DNA of 64,000 nt. Source: Alphaproteobacteria bacterium. GTDB taxonomy: Bacteria > Pseudomonadota > Alphaproteobacteria > Elsterales > Elsteraceae. Shown here piece after piece: positions 1-10,817 of this stretch; position 1 is the stretch's first letter, and each line of letters starts with the position of its first letter. The translations under genes and the position numbers were made by a program. The stretch covers positions 38,393 to 102,392 of the forward strand of contig RDXE01000032.1 of assembly GCA_004292755.1 (NCBI GenBank). The letters run 5' to 3'. The notes under the pieces are model-generated. The model saw only the letters and a program-made list of their open reading frames with translations. It did not search any database and had not been told where the DNA came from.

Positions 1-1173
1 CGCGAGCTTCATTTGTCCGCCGATCTTGCCGCCAACCAAATCCACCTCGGCCGAAGCACCAGCTGCACGGATCGCGCGCACCAAGTCCAACGCGGTGGTA
101 CGGGCGTCGGCGTCCCACACGGTGACATAGGCGGTTGGCCCTGCGACCTCGGTCGTTGCCTGCTCGGTCAGCATCAAGATGCGCTCAATGCCGAGGCTGC
201 CACCGCACACTGGTTCCTCCTTGCCACCGAACAGCTTGGTCAAGCCGTCATAGCGGCCACCGCCAGCAATGGAACCACCATAGGTGGGGGTGACGAACTC
301 AAAGATCGCACCGGTGTAGTAGTCCAAGCCGCGGGCCAGCAGCGGATCAAAGCGGATGCTGCCGCCGACCAGCCGATCGCCCAGCGCCCCCACAATCTCA
401 GCCACTTCGGCAAGGCCTGCGGCCCCAGTCGGCAGCGCGGCCAGCTTGTCGGCCAGCAGGGCTGCAAAATCAGCGCGGGCGAGGTCAGCCACAAGGGGGG
501 TGGCAACCTCCGGCGGCAGACCCTGGGTGGCGAATTCCTCGGGCAGTTTGTCGATGCCGATCTTGTCCAACTTGTCCAGCGCGGTCACGGCGCCGCCATG
601 CAACGCTTCGGGCACGTCATAGGCCGTCATCATGCCTTTCAGCACTTTGCGGCTGTTTAGCCGGATCTCATAGCCGGTGAAACTCAAGCCCGCGATTGCT
701 GCCGTCATCGCCGATAGCACCTCGATGTCAGCGAGTGTGCTTGGCGAGCCGACGATGTCGACGTCGCACTGATAGAACTCCCGGAAGCGGCCCTTGCCGG
801 GGCGGTCTGCCCGCCACACCGGCGCCATCTGATAGCGCTTGAAAATGCGCGGCAGCTTGTGGCGGTTGGCGGTGACGGCGCGCATGGTTGGCACGGTCAA
901 GTCATAGCGCAGCGCCATGTCGGCCAACTCGCCATCCTCGGCGCGGTCCAACGCCTCGCCTCGCTTCAGGATCTTGAAGATCAGCTTCTCGCCCTCGTCG
1001 CCATACTTGCCGGTCAGCGTTTCCAACCGCTCAAAGCAGGGGGTGTCGAAGGGCAGAAAGCCATGCTGCTCAAACGCCGCGCGCACGATGCGGAAAGCAT
1101 CCAGCCGCCGCTGCATATCGGCTGGCAGGAAATCGCGGGTACCGGAGGCGGGGGCAACAGAGGGCTTGCTCAC
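1..1173 (-). CDS. hisS: Histidyl-tRNA synthetase (partial, 3' end outside window)
   Basis: Charges tRNA-His with histidine in the cytoplasm. The minus strand reads continuously from a GTG at 1173 (MSKPSVAPASGTRDFLP) to the window edge, giving 391 residues. The class II motif 2 region is clear (RYQMAPVWRADRPGKGRF, then REFYQCDVDIVG), and the last visible residues resemble the C-terminal anticodon-binding domain (VDLVGGKIGGQMKLA). HisRS is usually a little over 400 residues, so probably only the last few tens are missing. No strong Shine-Dalgarno is seen before the GTG, so the start is likely but not certain. The gene is divergent from the degQ-like gene with a 180-bp spacer that should hold both promoters. 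Confidence 0.95.
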   Translation of the reverse strand, partial: MSKPSVAPASGTRDFLPADMQRRLDAFRIVRAAFEQHGFLPFDTPCFERLETLTGKYGDEGEKLIFKILKRGEALDRAEDGELADMALRYDLTVPTMRAVTANRHKLPRIFKRYQMAPVWRADRPGKGRFREFYQCDVDIVGSPSTLADIEVLSAMTAAIAGLSFTGYEIRLNSRKVLKGMMTAYDVPEALHGGAVTALDKLDKIGIDKLPEEFATQGLPPEVATPLVADLARADFAALLADKLAALPTGAAGLAEVAEIVGALGDRLVGGSIRFDPLLARGLDYYTGAIFEFVTPTYGGSIAGGGRYDGLTKLFGGKEEPVCGGSLGIERILMLTEQATTEVAGPTAYVTVWDADARTTALDLVRAIRAAGASAEVDLVGGKIGGQMKLA

Positions 1174-1353
1174 GGGCAAAACTCGCAACAGAAAACTGGA
1201 AGCGTGCGGACGCACAAACCGAAGCCGTGCGGAGGCACGACTGGAACCGGCAACAGGGTCACGCACTTACCGCTGGCGCTCGCGGCCTGCAACCTCCATC
1301 TGAGCCGCAGGGGCGGAGGTTTGGCACAGGGTCGGCAGACTAGGGTGAACACG

Positions 1354-2750
1354 ATGCGCGGATTGATGGTCTTCTGTGTTGGGCTGGCGATGATGGTAAG
1401 CGGGTCGGTGCTGGCGCAAACCCGCACCGTGCCGCAGTCGCGCGATCAGGTGCAGCTGTCTTTCGCGCCGGTTGTGCGCCAAGCCGCACCGGCTGTGGTG
1501 AACATCTTCACCAAACGGGTGGTGCGTCAGGCGGGCAATCCGCTGCTGGATGACCCGATTTTCCGCCGCTTCTTTGGCGACCGCATTCCCGGCGGCGGCG
1601 GCGGCGGGCAGGGGCGGGTGCAGAACTCCCTCGGCTCGGGTGTGATCGTTGACCCCTCGGGCTTAATCGTCACCAACAACCATGTTATCCGCGATGCCGA
1701 CGAGATCACCGTCGTGCTGGCGGACCGACGCGAGTTTGAAGCCGAAGTGGTTCGCCGGGATGAGCGCACCGACCTTGCGGTGCTGCGCATTGCAACCAAC
1801 GGGCAGGCGCTGCCCGCCCTGCGCTTTCGCGACAGTGATGATCTGGAGGTCGGGGACATCGTGATCGCCATCGGCAACCCGTTTGGGGTTGGTCAGACGG
1901 TCACCCAAGGCGTTGTCTCCGCCCTAGCGCGCACGGCCGGCGGCATCAGCGACTATAGCTTCTTCATTCAAACCGATGCCGCGATCAACCCTGGCAACTC
2001 CGGCGGCGCCCTGGTCACCCTGGATGGCCGGCTGGTCGGCATCAACACAGCGATCTACTCGCGCGGTGGGGGCTCCATTGGTATCGGCTTTGCCATTCCC
2101 GCCAATATGGTGCGCACCGTGCTGGATCAGTCTGGTCGCCGGGTGGTCCGCGCGTGGCTGGGGGCTGGCGGTACAGCAGTGACGGCGGAGATGGCCCCCT
2201 CCCTCGGCCTGGACCGCCCGGTGGGTGTGTTGATTGAGGAGGTGGCGCCCGAGTCTCCCGCCGCGCGGGCGGGCCTGCGTCGCGGCGATGTGGTGACGGC
2301 CATCGCGGGGCGGGATGTCAGCGATCCCGAATCGCTACGCTATCGCGTAGCAACGCTGCCCATCGGCCAAACGGCCGCGCTGACAGTTCTGCGCCAGGGG
2401 CGGCCGCAACAGATCAGCGTTGCGCTGCAGCCGCCGCCGGAGACACCGCCGCGGGACCTGACCCGTATTCAAGGGGCAGTGCCGTTCCAAGGCGCAACCG
2501 TCGCCAACCTCTCCCCCGCCTTGGTGGAGGAGATCGGGTTCGCTGGTCCAACCCGCGGTGTCGTGGTGATGGAGGTGGAGCGTGGCTCAAACGCCGCCCG
2601 CGTCGGGCTCCAGCCAGGGGATGTGTTGCTGCGCATCAATGGTGAACCGGTGCAAGCCGCCCGTAGCGTGCAGGCGCAGTTGAACGCGGCGCGCGTCTGG
2701 CGGCTGGAGGTGCGGCGCGGCGCCCAAACCCTCTCCATCCAGGTGCAGGG

Positions 2751-2754
<4 letters not shown>
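1354..2754 (+). CDS. degQ: Do-family periplasmic serine endoprotease (DegP/DegQ-like)
   Basis: HtrA/Do serine protease that degrades or holds misfolded periplasmic proteins. From ATG 1354 it is 466 residues. A signal peptide (MRGLMVFCVGLAMMVSGSVLA) precedes a trypsin-like domain with the triad His110 (TNNHVI), Asp140 (RTDLAVL) and Ser216 (GNSGGAL). Two PDZ domains follow, at about 260-350 and 370-460. A Gly-rich loop (residues 80-87) sits in the LA-loop region. A GTG at 1345 is an in-frame alternative start. The reading frame stays open upstream to 859, but that part is antisense to hisS and would bury the signal peptide. The last codons overlap the GTG of rarA (GTGA), so the two are translationally coupled. 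DegP versus DegQ cannot be decided from sequence alone. Confidence 0.93.
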
Positions 2755-4084
<1,330 letters not shown>

Positions 4085-4088
<4 letters not shown>

Positions 4089-4462
4089 GCGCGTGGCTTG
4101 CAGTGGCATTGGGCGGCGCCATCGGCTCCCTCGGGCGGTATCTAGCTGTCGGCTGGGTGACTGGGCTGGTGGGGCCGGGGTTTCCCTATGGCACGCTGGC
4201 GGTCAATGTGATCGGTGGCTTCGCGATGGGGGCAGTGGTGGCGCTGGCGGAAGCAACAGCGTGGATTAACCCAACAACGCGGCTGCTGCTGGCAACGGGG
4301 ATTCTGGGTGGATTCACCACCTTTAGCGCCTTCTCGCTGGATGTTATGCAGCAACTGGATCGCGGGGCGGTGTGGAGCGCGCTCGCCTATGCCCTGGTAT
4401 CCGTCCTAGGCTCGGTCGCCGCCCTCTGGTGTGGGCGCGCACTGGCGAGGATGATCGGGTGA
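4085..4462 (+). CDS. crcB: Fluoride efflux channel CrcB/Fluc
   Basis: Small dual-topology fluoride channel that exports F- across the inner membrane. It has 125 residues with four hydrophobic helices and the family signatures GGAIGSLGRY (helix 1), GTLAVNVIGGF (Asn in helix 2) and GILGGFTTFSAFSLD (helix 3, with the Phe residues lining the pore). The start was placed at ATG 4085 because it overlaps the rarA stop (ATGA) and begins just before helix 1. An in-frame upstream GTG at 4058 would add nine polar residues inside rarA. The stop overlaps the GTG of rluC. No fluoride riboswitch is seen, as there is no leader. Confidence 0.95.
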
Positions 4463-5400
4463 CCTCTATTCAACACATCACAGTACCGGATGCTGAAGCC
4501 GATCAGCGCCTGGATCGCTGGTTCAAGCGCCGCTTCCCCCAGGTCGGCCATGTTCAGCTGGAGAAGCTGCTGCGCACGGGCCAAGTGCGGGTTGATGGCA
4601 AGCGCGTGGACGCAGCGACGCGGGTCGCGGCGGGGCAGGTGATCCGCATCCCGCCGCTGCCAGAGGCGCTGCCAACACCGACGGGGCCGCGGCGCCGGAT
4701 TGACCCATCGATGGTGAAGGATTTGAAGCAGCGTGTCCTGCACCGGGATGCAGCCGTGCTGGTGCTGGACAAGCCAGCGGGTCTGGCCGTGCAGGGGGGC
4801 AGTGGCACAACCCTGCATCTGGACGGCATGTTGGACGAGCTGCGCTTTGACTCTGAGGAGCGGCCCCGTCTGGTCCACCGGCTGGATCGCGATACGTCGG
4901 GCGTGTTGGTGCTGGCTCGCACCACCAAGGCGGCAGCAGCCCTTGCCCGCGCCTTCAAGCACAAAGATGCTGAAAAGACCTACTGGGCCATTGTGGTGGG
5001 CGTGCCGACTATTCACAGCGGCACCATAGATGCCAATCTGTCGAAAACCGGGGGCCAGTATGAACGCATCGCGGTCACCGATGATGGTGATCGCGCGATC
5101 ACCCACTACGATGTTCTAGACCACGCCCACAAACGTGCGGCGTTGCTGGCATTGATGCCTGTGACCGGGCGCACCCACCAGTTGCGCGTCCATTGCGCCG
5201 CGATGGGCACACCGATTCTGGGTGATGTGAAGTATGGCGGTGCCAAAGCCGTGATCGAGGGGGTGGAGCTGGCGCGTCAACTGCACCTCCACGCGCGCCG
5301 TCTGCGCATTCCCAATCCTGCTGGCGGCTGGCTGGAAGTGACGGCCCCGCCGCCACGTCATTTGAAGCAGAGTCTGGACACGCTGGGGCTGAAGCCATGA
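4459..5400 (+). CDS. rluC: RluA-family 23S rRNA pseudouridine synthase (RluC-like)
   Basis: Converts uridines to pseudouridine in 23S rRNA. It has 313 residues: an N-terminal S4 RNA-binding domain (about 14-75, DQRLDRWFKRRFP...VQLEKLLRTGQVRVDG) and a pseudouridine synthase domain with the catalytic motif HRLDRDTSG (catalytic Asp143) and the TGRTHQLRVH motif near the C-terminus. GTG 4459 overlaps the crcB stop (GTGA). The open frame runs further upstream to 4372, but only inside crcB. RluC fits the S4-containing, 300+ residue form; RluD-type specificity cannot be excluded. Its stop overlaps the next ATG (ATGA). Confidence 0.93.
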   Translation: MTSIQHITVPDAEADQRLDRWFKRRFPQVGHVQLEKLLRTGQVRVDGKRVDAATRVAAGQVIRIPPLPEALPTPTGPRRRIDPSMVKDLKQRVLHRDAAVLVLDKPAGLAVQGGSGTTLHLDGMLDELRFDSEERPRLVHRLDRDTSGVLVLARTTKAAAALARAFKHKDAEKTYWAIVVGVPTIHSGTIDANLSKTGGQYERIAVTDDGDRAITHYDVLDHAHKRAALLALMPVTGRTHQLRVHCAAMGTPILGDVKYGGAKAVIEGVELARQLHLHARRLRIPNPAGGWLEVTAPPPRHLKQSLDTLGLKP

Positions 5401-6077
5401 GCCGCCGCCTTGTGTTGTTCGACCTGGACGGCACGCTGGTGGACAGCCAGCGCATGATCCATGCCTGCATGAGCGACGCTTTCCTGGCGCGGGGTTTGGC
5501 ACCGCCGCCGATTGAAGACGTCCGACGCATCGTCGGCCTGCACCTCGTTGAGGGGATCGCTCGCCTGCTACCGGTACCGCGACAGAATGACGCAGAGGCC
5601 ACTGCCGACGCCTACCGTGCGGCCTTTCGGCGTCGGCGTGACGATGGTGCCGTTGACGAGGTGCTGTTCCCTGGTGTGCGAGAGATGGTGATGACTCTCG
5701 CTGATCGCGGTTACGTGCTTGGAATTGCAACAGGAAAAGGCCTCGCAGGCTTGGACCGGGTGCTCGAGACCCATGGCTTGGCCGCCTTCTTTCCGGTTCG
5801 CCAATCGGGTGACCCACCGCCGGGAAAACCCAATCCCGCCATGGTGTTCCGGGCTTTGGCTGAGACCGGCATCCCTGCCGAGGCAGCAGTGATGGTTGGC
5901 GATACAAGTTTTGATATTGAAATGGCGGTTTCCGCTGGTGTGCGGGCGATTGGTGTGGCGTGGGGATATCATAAACCCACAGAGCTATTGGCTGCTGGAG
6001 CAGAGTGCATTGTGGAGGAGGCGCATCAGGTGGTGCCTCTGATCGACTGTCATAGCAAAAATGACACAAACCACTGA
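5397..6077 (+). CDS. HAD-IA family phosphatase (Gph-like)
   Basis: Haloacid-dehalogenase phosphohydrolase of subfamily IA, 226 residues, cytoplasmic. Motif I is FDLDGTLVDS near the N-terminus, motif II ATGK, motif III the Lys in PGKPNPAM, and motif IV GDTSFDIEMA; the helical cap lies between motifs I and II. Phosphoglycolate phosphatases and related nucleotidases share this layout, so the substrate is not fixed by sequence. The ATG overlaps the rluC stop. It is the last gene of the coupled run that starts at degQ. The 192 bp after it contain a weak 6-bp hairpin (TGAAGC/GCTTCA, 6094-6115) without a T tract. Confidence 0.88.
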   Translation: MSRRLVLFDLDGTLVDSQRMIHACMSDAFLARGLAPPPIEDVRRIVGLHLVEGIARLLPVPRQNDAEATADAYRAAFRRRRDDGAVDEVLFPGVREMVMTLADRGYVLGIATGKGLAGLDRVLETHGLAAFFPVRQSGDPPPGKPNPAMVFRALAETGIPAEAAVMVGDTSFDIEMAVSAGVRAIGVAWGYHKPTELLAAGAECIVEEAHQVVPLIDCHSKNDTNH

Positions 6078-6269
6078 AAGAGTGTGGTTGCTTTGAAGCG
6101 AAGGTATTTGCTTCACTAATTCCCCTTTATCGGTGTTGTCGACCTCCGGCAGCGCCCGAAGGGCCCGTCGGCAGGGGACAGTCTGACCACGCATGGTGCG
6201 CGGCGCCAGTCCGCGCAAGGCACAACCAAGCGGGATTAGACCGATGGCGCAGTGGGGGATGAGTGGATC

Positions 6270-6587
6270 ATGATCCATGCAATTCAAAGAAGTGGTGAGA
6301 CGGTTTCTGTCGCTTTTTCCGGGCTGTTGACGTTTCACAGCCGGGAAACCTCAGAAAAGCTTCTCGCTGACATCAATGATCAGCTCAAGGCTGGCGGCAA
6401 CAGTCGGCTCGATCTTGACCTCGCGGGCGTTGAGGCGTTGGACAGCCTGTGGCTCGGCGTGTTCGTTCGGCTGTATCGCCGCTCGCGGGAGTTCGATGTG
6501 CACATGCGCATTCTGAAGCCGCGGCCCGAAGTGCGCCGCTTGTTCCAAGTGGTCGAACTCGACCGGATTTTTGAGGTTTGCGATTAG
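6270..6587 (+). CDS. STAS-domain protein
   Basis: Single-domain protein of 105 residues with the STAS (anti-sigma antagonist-like) pattern: an N-terminal strand pair (GETVSVAFSGLLTFHSRE), the ALDSLWLG segment whose Ser lies where phosphorylated Ser/Thr is found in SpoIIAA-type proteins, and a C-terminal helix (EVRRLFQVVELDRIFEV). ATG 6270 was chosen because a GGGGGA sequence precedes it by about ten bases; a GTG at 6252 would add six residues. It precedes the chemoreceptor gene by 143 bp. Such proteins often serve as switch partners of phosphatases or receptors, but no anti-sigma kinase or PP2C phosphatase lies nearby. Its partner is therefore unknown. Confidence 0.8.
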   Translation: MIHAIQRSGETVSVAFSGLLTFHSRETSEKLLADINDQLKAGGNSRLDLDLAGVEALDSLWLGVFVRLYRRSREFDVHMRILKPRPEVRRLFQVVELDRIFEVCD

Positions 6588-6730
6588 CCAAGCGGTGGAT
6601 TGGGTTCTACCTGCGGCAATCGACCCATGACCGGCGGGCGGCCTGGCCACGGGCACCAGCAGCGCCGGACCCGACGGTATCGAGCAGACCACGACCAAGG
6701 CCACCCAGGTGGCAGGACAGGGGGTAGGGG

Positions 6731-8713
6731 ATGACGGGCCTGAAACAGCGCGCCGACTTCTGGTCGCGCATGAACGTCAGCGTGAAGGCTGTGTTGATCA
6801 GCGTGGCCTGCGTGTTGGGCTGTGGCACGGCCGTGGAGCTTGCCACGGTCGCGTCATTTCAAGCTGCGTTCCAGGAAGGCGCGGAGGCTGAACTGGATGT
6901 GAGCGCGCGGGTGCTGAAGTCGCGTCTCGACGCTGCAGCGGGTGGCCCCCAGCAATGGCGCCTGGAGGGCGGGCGATTGTTCTACGGGCCGCTCGCACTC
7001 GATGGCAATCAAGATGTGGTCAACAGCACGGTTGCCATCACTGGTGGCATTGCCACCATCTTCAAGGGCGATGAGCGGGTGTCCACCACGGTGCGGCAAG
7101 CCGATGGCCGGTCGGCTGTTGGCACGCGCATGGTGATGCGAGATATCGCGGCGCAAGTGTTGGAGCGGGGCGAGCGCTTTCGCGACCCTGCACCAATCTT
7201 AGGTGTGCCGCACTTGGTTCTCTATGAACCGATCCGCGACAACTCCGGTCGCGTGTTGGGCATGCTGTCTGTCGGTGTTAGTTTGCAGTCGGTCGAGACT
7301 GTCATCAGCCAAGCCAAAACCTTCAGTTTGATGGTCACCATCGCCTGCACTGTGATTGCTGCAGCGATCCTCTGGTTGGCGTTGCGCTATCTGCTCGCGC
7401 CTCTGTCTGCTTTCCGCCGCGCCTTTGAAGCAATGATGGCTGGTGATCCCGTGGGGGATATTCCCGGCAAGCGCCGTGGCGACGAGATCGGTACCCTAGC
7501 CCGTGGTGTGGATGAGCTTAAAGTTGTAGTGGAGCAGTCCTTCCAGCAGGCGCAAATGCTGGAATACATGCCGCTGAATGTGATGTTCGTGGATAAGACT
7601 GATTTTCGTATCACCTACGCCAACAAACTGTCCCGCGAAACCTTCGAGGATATCCGCAAGTACCTGAAGTTTGACGGGGATTTGATCGGGTCCTCCATCG
7701 ACGCGTTCCACAAACACCCCGAACACCAGCGGCGCATCTTAAGCGATCCTGCCAATCTGCCCTGGGTCAGTAAGATCAAGGTTGGGCCAGAGGTGATGGC
7801 GCTCAGTATTTCTGCCATCTATGATCGCAAGGGTGGTTATGTTGGCCCGATGCTGAACTGGAAGCTGGACACCCAAGTGGTGCAACTGGCGAATGACTTT
7901 GAATCGACGATTAAAGCCGTGGTGAGCACGCTGAGCGGCGCGTCTGAGGAACTGGATTCCTCGTCCCGGGCGCTGCAGCACGCAGCCTCCGGTGCCTCAG
8001 AAGAAGCCACCACTGTTGGCAGCATTGCCGAACAAGCCACCACCAATGTTGAAACCGTCGCCGCAGCAGCAGAGGAGCTGGCGGCCTCAATCCAGGAGAT
8101 TGGGCGACAGGTGGTGGATGCCGCTGGCATTGCCAACGAAGCCTCCACCCAGGTGCAACAGACCGGCAGCGCTGTCGACTCGTTGGATCGGGCTGCCCGT
8201 CGCATTGGCGAGGTGGTGGACTTAATCACCGCCATTGCCCAGCAGACCAACCTCCTGGCGTTGAACGCCACGATTGAAGCCGCCCGCGCTGGTGAGGCTG
8301 GCAAAGGCTTCGCCGTGGTGGCAAGCGAGGTGAAGAGCCTTGCCAATCAGACCGCGAAAGCGACCGACGAAATCCAGGCGCAGATCACGTCCATCCAGTC
8401 GGAAACCAAGCGCGTGGTCGAGTCGATCCGCGAGATTGTCGATACAATTGGCCGCGTCAATGGGATCACCACTGCCATCGCGGCTGCAGTGGAGGAGCAA
8501 GGGGCCGCCACGACTGAGATCAGCCGCAACGTGCAAGAAGCCGCGGCCGGGACCCGTCAAGTCTCACGCAGTATCACCGCGGTGGTCGAAACGGCTGGCG
8601 AAACCAGCCAATCAGCCGACGGCGTGCAACGCGCCGCGGCCGACATCGCCCTGCAATCCCGCCGCCTGTCGGATCAAGTGGACACGTTCATCGTCGCGAT
8701 CCGCTCGATCTAA
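6731..8713 (+). CDS. Methyl-accepting chemotaxis protein (Cache-HAMP-PAS-MCP)
   Basis: Transmembrane chemoreceptor of 660 residues that signals to CheA/CheW. TM1 is at about 19-40 and a periplasmic single-Cache domain spans about 45-195 ([44 protein letters not shown], typical of the Cache3/Cache2 type). TM2 is at about 200-220 ([19 protein letters not shown]), followed by HAMP (about 221-270) and a PAS-like segment (about 275-390, [22 protein letters not shown]). The MCP signalling domain carries the conserved hairpin [20 protein letters not shown]. The extra cytoplasmic PAS means it may integrate a periplasmic ligand and an intracellular cue. No che genes are in the window. The ATG follows a GGGGGTAGGGG purine run. 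Confidence 0.93.
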   Translation: MTGLKQRADFWSRMNVSVKAVLISVACVLGCGTAVELATVASFQAAFQEGAEAELDVSARVLKSRLDAAAGGPQQWRLEGGRLFYGPLALDGNQDVVNSTVAITGGIATIFKGDERVSTTVRQADGRSAVGTRMVMRDIAAQVLERGERFRDPAPILGVPHLVLYEPIRDNSGRVLGMLSVGVSLQSVETVISQAKTFSLMVTIACTVIAAAILWLALRYLLAPLSAFRRAFEAMMAGDPVGDIPGKRRGDEIGTLARGVDELKVVVEQSFQQAQMLEYMPLNVMFVDKTDFRITYANKLSRETFEDIRKYLKFDGDLIGSSIDAFHKHPEHQRRILSDPANLPWVSKIKVGPEVMALSISAIYDRKGGYVGPMLNWKLDTQVVQLANDFESTIKAVVSTLSGASEELDSSSRALQHAASGASEEATTVGSIAEQATTNVETVAAAAEELAASIQEIGRQVVDAAGIANEASTQVQQTGSAVDSLDRAARRIGEVVDLITAIAQQTNLLALNATIEAARAGEAGKGFAVVASEVKSLANQTAKATDEIQAQITSIQSETKRVVESIREIVDTIGRVNGITTAIAAAVEEQGAATTEISRNVQEAAAGTRQVSRSITAVVETAGETSQSADGVQRAAADIALQSRRLSDQVDTFIVAIRSI

Positions 8714-8753
8714 TCGAGCGCGCCTGGCTGGGGCGACAGGGGCTAACGCCCCT
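8702..8753. terminator. Paired hairpins in a convergent gene junction
   Basis: Two perfect inverted repeats lie where the chemoreceptor gene (plus) meets the 8743-10806 gene (minus). The first is CGCTCGAT-CTA-ATCGAGCG (8702-8720), which includes the receptor's stop codon. The second is AGGGGC-TAAC-GCCCCT (8738-8753), which includes the stop of the minus gene. Neither is followed by a clear T tract, so bidirectional termination is inferred from position and symmetry. Confidence 0.4.
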
Positions 8754-10806
8754 CTCGCCGCCACGCCAGCATCAAGCCACCGAGCGCGAGGGCGAGGGCG
8801 CCCCAGACCGGCAGCAGCGGGAACTGCTTGACGCCGGTTACGTCAAAATCCCGCCGTTGGACGAAGCCAATCCAGTCGCGTCCGGACGCTGCGCGTTCCT
8901 CCCGCACCCGGCGGAGGTCGACGGCGCCAGCCTCCAGCCACAGGATGCCGCCACCGGTTGCTGCTGCAATCGGGCGCAACGCCTGCTCGGTGGCGCGGAC
9001 ATCCGACCATTCCCGCGGGTTCAAGCTGCCAACGGCCGCTAGGGTGCGCAGGGTACCGTCGGTGATGGTGTAAAGACCGGGGCGGGTTGGCGTCACTGTG
9101 CCCTCGCTGCGGCCATTGCCGCGGTCGTCCAGCGCTAGGCGGCGCTGCTCACCAACGGGATCGGTGATGGTGACCGTGACCGGGTCGGGCTTGAGGGAGC
9201 GGCGGACAATCTCCAGTCTGGGGCCGCGCAGTGTGGCGGTTAAGTCCTCTTCCTCCAGCTGTGGCTCTTTCATCAGCCAGTGGGCGAGGCGACGCAGCAA
9301 CTCGGCCTGGGGGCCGCCCCCCTCGAACCCGCGGGTCCACAGCCAAATATGGTCCGAGGCCAACTGCGCGATCCGGCCTTCGCCGACCCGGTCCAGCACC
9401 AGCAGAGGAGTGCCATCCACGCCCGCCATCACGGTTTCGCCTGACCGGGCCTGAACTTCAATGTGCCGGAACCACCGTCCCCAGGATGGCTCGGTACTGC
9501 CGCCGCCCGCCCCATCGAGGCCTGCGGTGACGGGATGGCGTCGGCCGGTGTCGGTGACTGCGGGGCGGAAGCCGCGTTCGTAAATCCGCCCTGTTGGTTC
9601 AGCTGGCAGCACCTCTGAGAGTGGGGAGCGGAACAGCGAATTGGGACCTGAGAAGGCCGGTCCCGCAGCCTCCAACACCGCCCCTCCACGCCGGACATAG
9701 TCGGCCACGGCTGAGATATACACCCGCGGCAGAATGCTCATGCGGCGGTAGCGATCGAAGATGATCAAGTCAAACTCGTGTAGCTTCACCTCGAACAGCT
9801 CGCGCACCGGGAAGGCAATCAAGGACAATTCGTGGATTGGGGTTGAGTCCTGCTTTTCCGGCGGGCGCAGAATGGTGAAGTGAACCAACTCCACCGAGGG
9901 ATCGGCCTTCAACAGGTTGCGCCAAGTCCGCTCCCCCGCATGGGGCTCGCCGGAGACCAGCAGCACCCGAAGCCGGTCGCGAATGCCATTGATGGACACC
10001 ACGGCGCGATTGTTGATCGGTGTCAGTTCCCGCGGACCACCAGCCGCTTCCAACTCCACCAGGGTGACGCCACCCTTGCGGATCATCACCTCAATGTCCG
10101 TGTTCTGCCCAGGTACAACGCGGATTTGGCGAACCTCGCCACCGTCCTGACGGACCGATACGGCCACGGGATCGCGGGTGCGATCATCCTCCACTCGAAT
10201 GGTGACGGTGACGCTGCGATCGACCAACCCGAACGATGGCGCGCGCACCACCACCAAGCGGCGGTCCACCTCCCCACGCTGCCCTGTGATCATGGCGTGA
10301 ATTGGTCCGGGCAGGCCTTCGGTGCGACCGGGTACGTCGTGCACTTGGCCATCGGTGATCATCACGGCACCGGCGAACCGGCGCCGAGGCAGGTCGGCCA
10401 TCGCGCGGTCCAGCGCCTGGAACAGGCGGCTGCCGCCATCATCAACAAGGTTGGCTGCATCATCGCTGACCCGCACCACACGCAACTCCAGATCGCCAGC
10501 CTCCCGCGCAGCCGCCTGCAGGCGGGCGAGGGCGGCTTCGGTCTGTTGTGCGCGGCTGCCGATGGTTTGGGAGGAGGTATCGTCCACCACCACCACAGCA
10601 ATGTCGGGTCGATAGGCGCGGGTCTCTTCCACCAGCGACGGGTTGGCGAGGGCAAGGCAGAGAGTGGCGAGAGCCAGCGCCCGCCACAGCACCCCCTTCG
10701 CGCGCAGCCAAGCAGTGGCGATCACCCCGATCAGGCTTGCCACCGCGACAGCCACCACAAGCCAACTGGGCACTAGGGGAGCGACAGTGAGTTGCCAAGC
10801 GTCCAT
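8743..10806 (-). CDS. Membrane protein of the MoxR-DUF58-DUF4159 cluster (GATase1-like)
   Basis: 687-residue inner-membrane protein, last gene of a four-gene minus-strand cluster. Two hydrophobic helices (about 13-33 and 40-57) are followed by a vWA-like segment (RPDIAVVVVDDTSSQTIG), a long extracytoplasmic part including RLRVLLVSGEPHAGERTWRN and YVRRGGAVLEAAGPAF that resembles class I glutamine-amidotransferase-like folds, and a C-terminal helix (FPLLPVWGALALALGGLML). Alphaproteobacterial MoxR/DUF58/DUF4159 clusters commonly end with such a protein. By analogy with Bat/aerotolerance systems it may help MoxR act on envelope proteins, but the biochemical role is unknown. It starts 11 bp after the DUF4159 gene, so co-transcription is likely. 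Confidence 0.8.
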   Translation of the reverse strand: MDAWQLTVAPLVPSWLVVAVAVASLIGVIATAWLRAKGVLWRALALATLCLALANPSLVEETRAYRPDIAVVVVDDTSSQTIGSRAQQTEAALARLQAAAREAGDLELRVVRVSDDAANLVDDGGSRLFQALDRAMADLPRRRFAGAVMITDGQVHDVPGRTEGLPGPIHAMITGQRGEVDRRLVVVRAPSFGLVDRSVTVTIRVEDDRTRDPVAVSVRQDGGEVRQIRVVPGQNTDIEVMIRKGGVTLVELEAAGGPRELTPINNRAVVSINGIRDRLRVLLVSGEPHAGERTWRNLLKADPSVELVHFTILRPPEKQDSTPIHELSLIAFPVRELFEVKLHEFDLIIFDRYRRMSILPRVYISAVADYVRRGGAVLEAAGPAFSGPNSLFRSPLSEVLPAEPTGRIYERGFRPAVTDTGRRHPVTAGLDGAGGGSTEPSWGRWFRHIEVQARSGETVMAGVDGTPLLVLDRVGEGRIAQLASDHIWLWTRGFEGGGPQAELLRRLAHWLMKEPQLEEEDLTATLRGPRLEIVRRSLKPDPVTVTITDPVGEQRRLALDDRGNGRSEGTVTPTRPGLYTITDGTLRTLAAVGSLNPREWSDVRATEQALRPIAAATGGGILWLEAGAVDLRRVREERAASGRDWIGFVQRRDFDVTGVKQFPLLPVWGALALALGGLMLAWRREGR

Positions 10807-10817
10807 CTGCCATCCCC

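Noticed and set aside
859..1353. Upstream extension of the degQ-like frame
   Set aside because: It is antisense to hisS and would place the signal peptide inside the protein; ATG 1354 gives a normal Do-protease N-terminus.
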